The notes under the pieces were generated by a model, which ran no database searches, had not been told where the DNA came from, and worked only from the letters and a program-made list of their open reading frames with translations. DNA of 64,000 nt, from NCBI GenBank assembly GCA_013396755.1, contig VWZF01002914.1, forward strand, positions 756,335 through 820,334, read 5' to 3'. Every line of letters starts with the position of its first letter. The first letter of the stretch is position 1. The position numbers and the translations under genes are program-made. This document shows, in pieces, positions 52,933-62,476 of this stretch. Source of the stretch: Sclerurus mexicanus (taxonomy: Eukaryota; Chordata; Aves; Passeriformes; Furnariidae).

Positions 52933-53382
52933 GGTTCAGAGGAGGGCTAAAAAAAGATCAAAGGGATGGAACACACATCCTGTGAGGACAGGCTGGGAGA
53001 CTTTTGGTTGTTCAGCCTGGAAAAGAAAAGGCTCTGGGTAGATCTTATTGAGACCTTTCAGTACTTAAGGAGGCTCTATAAGAAAGATGGGGACAGATTT
53101 TTTAGTACAGCATATAGTCATTAGGACAAGGGATAATGGTTTCAAACCATATTTATGGAAGAAATATATGAAAGAAATTTTTTTATTATGAGAGTGGTGA
53201 AACTCTCAAACAGGTTGCGCAGAAGCTGGTATATCCCCTATCTCTGGTAACACTGAAGGTCAGGTTGGATGGGGTTCTGGACAACCAGCTCCAGTTGAAG
53301 ATGGCCCAGCTTACTGCAGGGGTGTTGGACTAGATGACCTTTAAATGTCATTTCCAACCCAAACCATTTTCTGATTCAATGA
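52933..53382 (+). mobile_element. CR1 LINE, 3' 450 bp
   Basis: Sense-strand CR1 sequence runs from AGAGGAGGGCTAAAAAAAGAT through GGTTGTTCAGCCTGGAAAAG, TCAGTACTTAAGGAGG and AAAGATGGGGACAGATTTTT. It ends at a TTGGACTAGATGACC and TTTCCAACCCAAACCATTTT 3' signature with decayed octamers. It is 5'-truncated and non-coding. Confidence 0.93.
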
Positions 53383-53519
53383 ATATAGGAACACAAGATT
53401 TTATGGATATTTTCTTCAGCTGTAACATTTTGTGATTCAAATTTACACATACTGAAAAGAAAATCTTTGGGTTTAATAATCCTGAATTATCTTTCTTCTA
53501 AAAATGTACCTAATTCCTT

Positions 53520-53800
53520 TCTGAAGCCATGTGATCTGTGGGTAGTGAAGCATCATTTGGAAAAGAATTCTATTACTTAATCATAATCATGTGAAGAAGT
53601 GTCTCCTCTTGTTTATTTTGAGACTACCACTTAGTTTGATTTGTTCACTTTCTCAAGCAGGAACTTCATACTCTGTTCACCTAATGAGTGCTCCTCATGA
53701 TTGTATAGACTTCTATCACGCTAATTTTTCATGCTAAGCAATCCTAGTCAATCTAGCTCTTCCTTCAATGAAGGCTATATCTGGAATTACTGGTACAGGT
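53520..53800 (-). mobile_element. old amniote-type CR1/L3 fragment
   Basis: The plus strand has GAAGAAGTGTCTCCTCTTGT, then TTCACTTTCTCAAGCAGGAA, CATGATTGTATAGACTTCTATCA and AGCTCTTCC. In the minus-strand sense this matches the C-terminal ORF2 segment (LF.LEKRR...D...YKI) of the CR1/L3 group found across amniotes. It is more diverged than the avian CR1 copy that ends 140 bp away, so it was probably inserted much earlier. Confidence 0.55.
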
Positions 53801-56133
53801 CAGTGAAATGTTAATGTCCAGATGGTAGTTTCTGGAAGAGAAATTTTCATGCAGTTCCAGTTCTTCCTGTGAATCATGTCTTTTCTTTCCTTTCCCTATG
53901 CAATGACATTTCTATGTTCTTGACCTGGCCTACTGCTTCTGACTAGTATGCAGCCTATCACACTCTTAAAGTCTAAGCTTTGAGGACCATGCAAACTGAT
54001 TTATTTTTTTTTTCCTGGCTAGCAGTCTACAGTCAACAGTATTATAAAGATTATGACTCCCAGTGACAGTCTCAGAACTAATAAAAGTCTTAGATTTATG
54101 TATCAAACAGTGGTTTAAAGGATCCTTAAACAGTTTCAACATTTGTTTTTATTTAAAGAACACAGTCGTCGGAAAGAGTAAGCCCAAAGGAAGGAACAGT
54201 GTGATGCTTGGAGTACACAATTCTGAATCCTTTCAGACATATTTTCAATATTCAGAAATAAAACCAGTCTCTTCCTCTATTTTTTAATACAGATCACTTC
54301 AAAACAAATCCCATTGATTATTCTGTCATGGCTCAAGTTGCCTCAATAGTAGATTGCCTGGAAACTGGACCTCTGCTTCATCCTGAAAGAATACTCACCT
54401 CTCGCTGCCTCAGACTTCTTTTAAAACTGTGTGGGTCTGTCAAACAGGAGGGATAAGGAAGACTAAGTACCTGTTGGGGAGTCCATCTGTCAGGTGGTGA
54501 TACTAAATTAACTTTCTGTATAAAAGTAGATCTCTTCTTCCCTGGTGAAGTGCAGTTGTTTTGGATTTTTAGACAAAATATCAAATTTATTTTCCTTACT
54601 GTGTAATATTGGGACTAGAAAGTTTTTTTATATTGTTACCTTTTCTCTGTATTAGATTTTCTCATGATTTTTTTATTATTTTTAAGGTGCCAGCGTGATT
54701 TTCAAAACCTGTGGGCAGACATATGATACTTCAGAAGTCAGGCACCCAGTTCTGGGAGAGCCATTCATAGCATGCTAAACTAGGCATCAGTGCTCTAGAT
54801 ACATCCTATGCAGGACAGTAAAGCTCTGCCATGCGGCTTGCATGAGTTGGCAAAGAGCAACTGAGAGTCTCTTTCCAGCAGCACTTTGGTATCTCCCTAG
54901 AACAAAGGTTACATTGCGCTAGGGACAATATTCAGTCCTGCAGCGACCTGGCTTCCAGTCCTGAACTACCCATCACCTCCCTGGAAAGGGTTTCTGGCAG
55001 TTCTTACTCTTGCTTTTGTAGTTATTTGCTACAAAATATTCCAATTTAAAATAAATAAAAGGCCCTGGGTGTTGATATTGACAAATAACTGCCTAAAATA
55101 TTGAACATTTCAAGACCATAAGGATGTGAAGCTTACTTTTCTTGAATTTGTTTCCTAAACTTAGATTTCTAAGATTCATTTGCAATACCACTGGCCATAC
55201 AAAGATTTTGCTGAATGCCGGCCCAGCTGCTCTGATATTCATCTGAAAGACGAATAGTAGGCAATCTGCCTACTTTAGGCATCCACATAACCAAAACAAT
55301 CACTTTCAATGTCTCACTTCTGTATAATAGGGTATCTATTTCAAAGCATTTCCTCTCCCCACTCTTATGGCAGTTGGTCTTTTTATTATCTGAATTATAA
55401 TGCTATGGAAGTATTAAACTTTTTGCTACATCTGAAGAAAAACAGAAAAAAATACATCTGAGTTGTATTTATTCCCATTGACATAGTTGCTTTCTTTTTC
55501 TTGAGGGAAAAATTGAACTTGCAGAGATCTTGCTAGTCATAAAACTACTGAAGCAGGGTCAGGCATTTCAATGTGGAGATAAAATGTTAATAAATGGGGA
55601 CCATTGTCCCACACTCAAAAATTTATGCACTACATCAATATTGGATCATTTTTTTCCTGGTTAAATTCACCTAGTAATTTCTGACTATATTTATTGCCCA
55701 AGGATATATTTCCTCACAGTAAAATATCACTAGCTGAGCATTTTTGATAGAAGAAATGCAGACTACAATTTATATACAATAATAAGTGAATAGAAAGTTG
55801 TCCCTTGGTTGAAATGCTACAGGATATGTAAAAGTACAACATTTTGTTTCAATTACTTATACCAAATAGTGTTGAAAGAAATCCCAGTTGGAATTCTAAT
55901 GCCATTTCTGAACTTCTTCATTCTTGCTTCTCTAAGAATGTAAAAGCAATGATATATCAACAGTCAAGGTAATGCAAGACAAATAGAGTGTTACAAAAAC
56001 CTTGAGATGATCAAAGTAAATTTTGAGAGAACACACTTCCCTATATTCTAGACAGTTCTAGACACACTGTTGTAAGAGTTATCTTTGCCATGGCATCAGT
56101 AATTAAAGGAACACCAAAGTAACATGATGATTG

Positions 56134-56146
56134 CCCCCCGCCCCCC
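56134..56146 (-). repeat. short double C run
   Basis: Six C, one G, six C. On the minus strand this gives two G6 tracts, too few for a canonical four-tract quadruplex unless the tracts are split. Confidence 0.7.
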
Positions 56147-56866
56147 TCAATTCTACTCTTTAAATAGAAATCTCTCTAAGGCCTTTGTAGCTTTGGATGG
56201 AAACAACATTCCCTTCCAGAAGTCTCTGTTGTAAAAGAGTGAAAGACAGAAAAAATCCTGATTTTCTTGAAAATATTTATGTACAAATTGTATTTCTAGA
56301 AAATTAAAATACTTCTTGATTGGTGGTGTAATTCATACAAGTAAAATAATTCTGGAATGTTTGGGGAAAAAAGTCATATTGCAACTCTTGATTTAGGGAG
56401 ACTGTAGTGGGCAAAGAATTTGGCAAAAGTGCCTAAAGACATACTTGGAAAAAATTACAAATTGTAACAAAGGGGTTATAGTTATCCTAGGCTGCATTTA
56501 GAGGAAGTAACAAGTTAGAAGATGTTTTCCCCTCTTCCTTTAGCTAAAGGAATGGACTTTTAAGGGAACACTACAGGAATGCTGGATTACTACAGTTCTA
56601 ATATATTTCAATGGAAGGAAATGGAATACTATAGAATGTCAGAAACCTTCAGAGACAAAAAAAATATTTAATGTTTACTGAGACCCTTTAGGAGATCAAT
56701 ATGGTTATCTCAATAAAAAAGAGAACTGAAGGGTCATTTGATCATAGTTTCTAACTGCCTTTATGGGGAAAAAGTACAGGATTTTAAGGAACTGTTTACT
56801 CTAGCAACAAATAGTACTACAGAAACAAAAAATGTTAAGTATTCAGGCAGCAAATACTTATCAGAC

Positions 56867-56972
56867 CTTTTTTTGTTTGTTTTGGGTTATTTTTGTCGGG
56901 TTTTTTGTTTGTTTTGGTTTTGGGTTTTTTTGTTTGTTTTTTGGGGGGTTTTTTTAGGGTTTTTTTTTTGCA
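56867..56972. repeat. T/G-rich tract
   Basis: About 105 bp of TTTG, TTTTGGG and TTTTTAGGG units. Spacing between G runs is too long for a strong quadruplex. Its translations give low-complexity F/V/L-rich or K/P/T/N-rich peptides on the two strands. Confidence 0.85.
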
Positions 56973-57422
56973 CACAGAGAGAATATCCACTAAAGCAAAA
57001 CAGGAAGACAAGGGTAAATTCCTCATATCTCAAAGTCATCAAGCCAGACTGAACGCCTCTGTGGGAAAACCCAGACACTGGGTCAAAGCTGTGGCCTTGA
57101 AATCAAAATTAGCCTACGTTACTGGTCCTAATCACCTGTGTCCTTAAAAAGAACTTTCCCCTCTAATTTTCTATTATACCTCACCTTGTATAATTCTGTT
57201 TTCATTAATTAGTCCTTTCACAGATGCTATCAAAGCCACTTTATTTACAGTGATAGATACACAAACAAGGGTGGAAAATATTTCAATATGTATCCTCTAA
57301 TTTAGATAAGCAGATACACAGATGGATGAATGCTGAGATGCCCCAAGGAAGTTTAGCAAAAGCATGTGAGGATATAATCAGCAGACTCTGGTAGATTACA
57401 TAGAATAATAGAGGTTAATACT

Positions 57423-57438
57423 AAAAAAAAAAAAAAAA
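57423..57438. repeat. poly-A run
   Basis: Sixteen or so A. No element of matching orientation ends here. Confidence 0.8.
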
Positions 57439-57660
57439 GTCCTTTGGATGATTTGGTTTTCTGTAGATGATACTCAAGTCCAGAAGACAGCATGTTGTAG
57501 CTATTGCAGTTGACTTTCTACTAGGTCAAGACTACTATTTAACTTCATGTGTTTGCATGAAGGAATAGATATTTCATTGCCCCAGTCTCAGTGTGCTCCA
57601 AAGACATAAAATTTAATACAAAGTCAAGACAAAGTTGTTCCTCACAAAAAAATATGCCAA

Positions 57661-58151
57661 TGTAGGAGTACGACATTATGCCAAATAGAAGAAAGACCAT
57701 GAAACTGCTTGACGAGACCAAGTGTCAAGGAGAGCTACAAGCAAGAGCTGTTTCATATAAGAGTAAGTTTATTGCCATATATTGGGTTGTTGCAGGTTTC
57801 CTAGTTTATGAATTCACAGTTGTGAAGTTAAAATATCATTATTGCATGCTATACGAAATGGAGTTTGGGTTTCTCCCATATGTTGTACCCAGTCCCTGAT
57901 TGGTCAGATTTTGACAAAGTGGAGCCTTTCCTTATATGGTTATCTCTACCCTTGTTTACCCTTTATGGTTGTGATCCTCCCCTCTTTCCTTTCATGTAGG
58001 AGGATTTGCATGCTCCTCCCAAGTTCAACCCCTTTTCCAGAAAGTTCCATGCTGCCCTCATATAAGCTGGCGCCATTTTAATAAATCAGCCATCCCATCA
58101 TACCCCTACCTAGAGTGTGCCTCTCCTTCTTACCCTTGAAGGATATTGTCA
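57661..58151 (+). mobile_element. 5' LTR of an endogenous retrovirus (class II, betaretrovirus-like)
   Basis: About 490 bp directly upstream of a retroviral primer binding site. The unit starts TGTAGGAG and ends TTGTCA, with TG and CA termini. A TATAAG box lies at 58061-58066 and an AATAAA signal at 58080-58085, followed by about 65 bp of R-U5. Upstream U3 includes pyrimidine-rich and ATTGG-type promoter words (for example TGATTGGTCAG at 57897). The left boundary is set by the TG only and could be off by several bases. Because a primer binding site follows, this is the 5' LTR of a provirus and not a solo LTR; the internal genes are absent from the window. A 73-codon open frame in U3 (57678-57899) has no recognised content. 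Confidence 0.72.
58061..58085 (+). promoter_or_regulatory. LTR TATA box and polyadenylation signal
   Basis: TATAAG at 58061 and AATAAA at 58080 are separated by 13 bases, with GGCGCCATTTT between them. Such close spacing puts the R region start and the polyadenylation signal almost together, as in several avian retroviral LTRs. Confidence 0.55.
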
Positions 58152-58153
58152 AA

Positions 58154-58171
58154 TGGTGCCTGAACAGGGAC
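58154..58171 (+). other. retroviral primer binding site, tRNA-Lys3 type
   Basis: The 18 bases TGGTGCCTGAACAGGGAC match the 3' end complement of tRNA-Lys3 at 16 of 18 positions. Both differences are C-to-T changes at the two CpG positions, as expected from methylation decay in the host genome. It sits 2 bases after the LTR's CA end, the standard place. Confidence 0.82.
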
Positions 58172-58277
58172 TTGACTGAAGACCCTAGCACCATCTTTTC
58201 TTGGGAAGTGATCAGAGGCTCATAAGCAAGGAAATAGTTGTAGAATGTTCCAGCTGATGTTCTGTGACAGCTAATGA
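58172..58277 (+). mobile_element. remnant of retroviral leader
   Basis: About 100 bp follow the primer binding site before CR1 sequence starts. It is presumably the start of the untranslated leader, but the boundary with CR1 is only approximate. No gag start is visible. Confidence 0.35.
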
Positions 58278-58711
58278 AGAGATCTGGGGGTGCTGGCTGA
58301 CAGCAGACTCGATAGGAGCCAGCAATATGACCCGGGCAAATCCCATGCTGGGATGCATGAAACACAGCATAACCTGGTGGTCTAAAGGGGTGATTATCTT
58401 GCAGGCTGACAGCTGGAGGAAATGAGGCTGAGCAGCAAACTCGTTGCTCTCTGCAGCCACCTGAGGAGGGGAAGTGGACAGAGAGGCACTGATCTCTTCT
58501 TGATATCCAGTGATAGGACATGTGTGAACGGTTTGAAGTTGTGCCAGATGAGATTTGGGAAGCATTTATTTCCAGAGAGAGTGATCAAACACTGAAACAG
58601 GCTTCTTAGGTGGTTGATGGTTCCAAGTCTATCAGTGTTTGGGAGGCACTTTGACAATGACCTTAATAACATGTTACCTTTCAGTCAGCCCTGAATTGAT
58701 TCAAGCAGTTG
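58278..58711 (+). mobile_element. CR1 LINE (outer copy), left part
   Basis: CR1 sense sequence starts GATCTGGGGGTGCTGGCTGA and goes through AGGGGTGATTATCTTGCAGG, a GGAGGGGAAGTGGACAGAGA block, GATATCCAGTGATAGGACA and CAAACACTGAAACAGGCTTC to AAGCAGTTG. The continuation of this copy resumes at 59187, so the element is interrupted by another CR1. The sequence type differs from the other CR1 copies and represents a different subfamily with ATTCT-type 3' repeats. Confidence 0.85.
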
Positions 58712-58728
58712 AATTTGTTAAGAACATG

Positions 58729-59186
58729 GGACTGCCGGAGTGAGTCCAGAGGAAGGCCATGGATATGATCACAGGGCTGGAACACCTCCCTGTGAAGACA
58801 GATTGAGAGAGTTTGAGTTGTTAAGCCTGGAGAGGAAATGGCTCCAGGGAGACCTTTCATTAGTCTTCCAGTACCTAAAGGGTAGGTATGAAAGCTGGAG
58901 AGGGACTTTTACAAGGTGGTAGGACAAGAGGCAATGACTTTAAACTGAGAGTAAGTTTAGATGAGACGTTAGAAATTCTTTATAGTGAGGGTGGTGAAAC
59001 ACTGGAACAGGTTGCCCAGAGATGCTGTGGATGTCCCATCCCTGGAAGTGGTGTTCAAGACCAGGCTGCAAGCGGCTTTAGACAATCTGGCCTAGTGGAA
59101 GGTGTCCCTGCTCATGTCAGGGACTAGTATGGAGCTAGATGATATTTAAAGTCCCTTCCACACCAAAGCAGTGGCTGTTTATGGCT
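58729..59186 (+). mobile_element. CR1 LINE (inner copy) nested in another CR1
   Basis: Sense CR1 sequence starts near GACTGCCGGAGTGAGTCCAG and runs through AAGCCTGGAGAGGAAATGGC, AACACTGGAACAGGTTGCCC and GAAGGTGTCCCTGCTCATG to AAAGTCCCTTCCACACCAAA, with a decayed octamer-like tail. It belongs to the same general subfamily as the copies at 41905 and 52933. Sequence of the outer CR1 lies on both sides, in the same orientation. Confidence 0.85.
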
Positions 59187-59232
59187 GTTGTTGGACTCTT
59201 CCAACTGAAAATATCTATTCCACTCTATTTTA
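59187..59232 (+). mobile_element. CR1 LINE (outer copy), right end
   Basis: GTTGTTGGACTCTTCCAACT followed by GAAAATATCTATTCCACTCTATTTTA is the 3' end that the left part at 58278-58711 lacks, including its ATTCTATT-like tail. Only about 15 bp of outer consensus seem lost around the insertion. Confidence 0.72.
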
Positions 59233-59878
59233 TAATGTGACCTTCAGCTCACTGAGGCAATCTGCCTTTCTAGCAGGAAAAGACATAGAAAGCTCCATGA
59301 AACACTCATCTAAGCTGATTTCCCACAGCTCAGTCTCCAAGGACAACTTGGGTAAGCAGTTTCCCCAGTCCACACACCAGTTCTTCATTGACATCATATA
59401 TGCATTTGAAGCAGGTCCATCACCTCAGGGTTACTGTAAACTTCCAAATATAGGTGTCACTTCCTTCGCATACCTATATACCAAGTCAATCAGCCTAAGG
59501 AAACAGATCTTCTTGCAGAACTACTCTATACCTCAAACACTGAGCTGTCTGTCTTTGCAGGAATTGCTTGAATTATTCCTGTGAGTGTCAAAGAATAGCT
59601 TCATACAGGCCTGAATACCTGCTTTTACAGGAACTTGCTCTCAAAGTATGGCTAAGTGGAACATTTAGTGCTTAAAATGGCAGCAAACTTGTGCTCAAGA
59701 TATAGGTAAATCCAATCTAAGCAATTCCTTTTATCCTTCCACACCTGCTTCCTTAGCAACTACTTACCTAACTGCCTACAGACTATTTTAAAATTCAAAT
59801 GATCATGTCACTGCAGACACCTATACTTCTCTGACACCTCTAAATATTTTTCATTACCATTTGCCACAGACCTTGAAA

Positions 59879-59990
59879 TGCCATCCCTTTCCTGCCCTCC
59901 CTCCCCTCCTCTCCCGCATCCCCAGATGGTCTCTTCTTTTGCTATCTTCTATTCTTCTATCCTACTCTTTTTCTCCACCTCCACATATGC
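59879..59990. repeat. pyrimidine-rich tract with minus-strand G-quadruplex motif
   Basis: About 110 bp of mainly C and T on the plus strand. Between 59895 and 59923 there are five C runs of three or four with spacers of 1, 1, 6 and 4 bases, so the minus strand fits the canonical G3+N1-7 quadruplex pattern. Confidence 0.75.
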
Positions 59991-61485
59991 ATTTAGAGAC
60001 CTACCCACTACATTTCTTTGGTTGTGCTGACTTTATATTTTTGCTTCAAAATATTTGAAAGTATAGTTGAGTTTTCATTAATTAAAGGCTATAAAATATC
60101 CCAAATTATGTCATAGAGAATAAGGCAGCAAAATCCATTTTTGAAAGTACTGGGTTGTGGTCACTGATGGAAATCCATCCCTTTAGACAAAGGAAAGGGG
60201 CGTAGACTATGTGTCTGGAATCACAGGTGTTTGTCTTGTTAGTTAGTGCTAATATTAAATAAACTAATAATGTCCTTCAGGAAAGATGAAAGTGTGGTTG
60301 TTTGTGAATTTTTTGATGATGATATCTGCACATTGTGGTATCTCCCTATGGCAGCAGTTTCCAGATTTGCCAGCAGTCACACAGAAAAAAGAAAGACTGT
60401 GTCCATTTCCAAATGTCATACCTTCACTGTGCGAAGAACTTATAATGACACCAGGGCTATTTAAGTTTGGACCATAGCTCCCTGTTATATGGCAGAGAGT
60501 AATAACTTTTAACAGTACCACAGTGCAGAAAACTCAGCACCTAAATCATGTAAGTCTTGTCTTACAGTGGTATTCTGGTGATTGCACATAGCTATTTTTA
60601 AAGAAAATGTAGGACAATGTACTGGATTACTTTTCTATGTTTCTAAAAACACTTCTGTGAAACAGCTTGACAGTATTTTCACCACCTAACCTGAGGCATA
60701 TTAATTAAGGAACCATTATGATTAGTCCATCAAAGGGAGATAACAGCTAAACAGCTCCAGACGTCCAACAACTCTCTACATTAGCCTGGCAAGCACAACT
60801 AACTCTTGATTTTTCTCAAATACTCTTAATGTTCCATCATGAGTGTTACCTAGTCATCTCATTCCTCAGACACAAACACTTTTGGTTTACTTCTAACTGT
60901 CCTAATTTGTCCCAGTCTCAGCTGCCAGTTTGTAGATGTGTACCTTTCACCTCCCAGCTGTGACCTTCGGAATCATCAGTTGTGTATGTAGTTTCCATAT
61001 GTATTTAATCTTCAGGATGAAAGAAACTGTAGTTGTGCTGTCTGATCACATTATCACTTCAGTCTTTATTACAGGTGCATTAACGCTTGTTAAGCTCTTT
61101 GGAGTCATCGGAACATAGGCATAACAGGACAAAATAAATCTTCTATCATCCAGTGACCATGCAGGAGAGTGTTTCCTGCCCATCTTTTTTAATTTCTCTG
61201 CTTTAAAAGAGACAAAATACATCTGTCTGATGTGGCTATATTGCATATCATAGGTTGTACCATCTGAACTGTCTTTCAATCATTTCATTAGGCTGTATTT
61301 TCATGTTCTAAAATAATAAGCATTTCTCTGCTTGCACAAGGATATAACTCAATACTTATTTGGGATGCCATGTGTTAAAGACAAAACATTCTGTTTAGCA
61401 ATGGCAGAATGGACTGACATGTCAGGAGATTAAAGTTTTGGAAAATGGGGAAAAAAATCCTTAAATGGGTGTTACATGCCAAAGC

Positions 61486-61527
61486 TAAAACAAACCCAAA
61501 AACATACAAGAAAAAAAAAAACCCAGC
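61486..61527. repeat. A-rich tract with CCC
   Basis: AAACAAACCCAAAAAC-like sequence with a run of eleven A followed by CCC. Same class as the other A/C tracts. Confidence 0.75.
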
Positions 61528-62460
61528 CAACTGGACAAAAAGAAAATAGGCCTTCAGCTTTTTTGAGTAATTGGACAAAAGAAACTATGAAGATTTCATG
61601 CAGAAATTGTTCTGTATGCTGAGTCACACTAGATCAACACATCTACCCATCTCAAGATTTGTTTTTCTGCTGGTTTTATGTGATTTCCAGAAAAGGTATT
61701 TATTATTGGCAACCTATGATCAGACAGGGCTATGTCAGAGTGTTGCCTTTTTTTCCTGCATGTTTTGGTTTTTTTCATGATGATTGCAAAGCTGTGGTAT
61801 CACAAAACAATTGTTCTAGATGAGCAGTTAAACCTGTTTTGGTTGTGCAGTACTGTACAGCAAGATCCCAAGGATCTACACATTTCTGTGAGGGATTTCA
61901 TGTCATCTACAGCTTCAATATGTTCTTTAAATGGCTTAATGAATATATGTGTCCCATGTGTTTGAATGCTTTTGTCATGGATGGTATCTTTTGAGAATGA
62001 ACTGGGTATATCATCCTTGTGTCCTTGTCATCAGTTTCCTCAGTGTATCTGTTCATCTGGGGCTGGTACAGCCATTATCACCTCATCATGTCATTCTTCA
62101 AGATATCTGCAAATATTTCTTTGCTCTTTTATTGAAACATTCACTGTATCAGTTTATTGCAAGAGGTAAATGGATAAATCTTGCAACTACTGTATAGGGT
62201 TTGAAATTGCTCAGTACAGCTGATTGATTTTGTAATCTAGCTTGCCAGGACCTGTCCTTGTTCTTAGTGAAAATGTTTTTATCAGCTTGTTGGTGCTGTG
62301 TATCAACTAATGTGCAGATAGGATGATGCTATCTCAAGATAAACCTGATATTCTCTTGTGAATGCTTGTTAATACAGACTTTCTTCTCTACCATTTCCTC
62401 TTCCTAAATTTGATGAAACTGTTAACCCATGTGTTTGGCTTAAAGACATTTTTGCAACAC

Positions 62461-62476
62461 CTTTTTTTTTTTTTTT
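62461..62476. repeat. poly-T run
   Basis: About fifteen T. Not attached to a recognised element. Confidence 0.8.

Larger units (their letters stand above)
53801..57660. other. AT-rich non-coding stretch, no gene seen
   Basis: No gene is supported. It includes a C-rich spot at 56134-56146, a T/G-rich tract at 56867-56972 and a poly-A run at 57423-57438. The slightly GC-richer part at 54680-55010 is unassigned. Confidence 0.65.

Noticed and set aside
56738..57147. Overlapping F/V/L-rich plus-strand frames and K/P/T/N-rich minus-strand frames
   Set aside because: They translate the T/G-rich simple repeat at 56867-56972 and its complement.
57678..57899. 73-codon open frame in the LTR U3 region, considered as an LTR-encoded viral gene
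   Set aside because: Some betaretroviruses encode a protein in U3, but this frame is far too short and has no recognisable feature.
58078..58521. 147-codon minus-strand open frame, with a 117-codon frame overlapping
   Set aside because: It lies antisense to the end of a retroviral LTR, its primer binding site and a CR1 copy, so it is a by-product of repeat sequence.
59171..59584. 137-codon plus-strand open frame
   Set aside because: It starts in the tail of a CR1 insertion, so its start cannot be ancestral, and no family is recognisable in the remainder.
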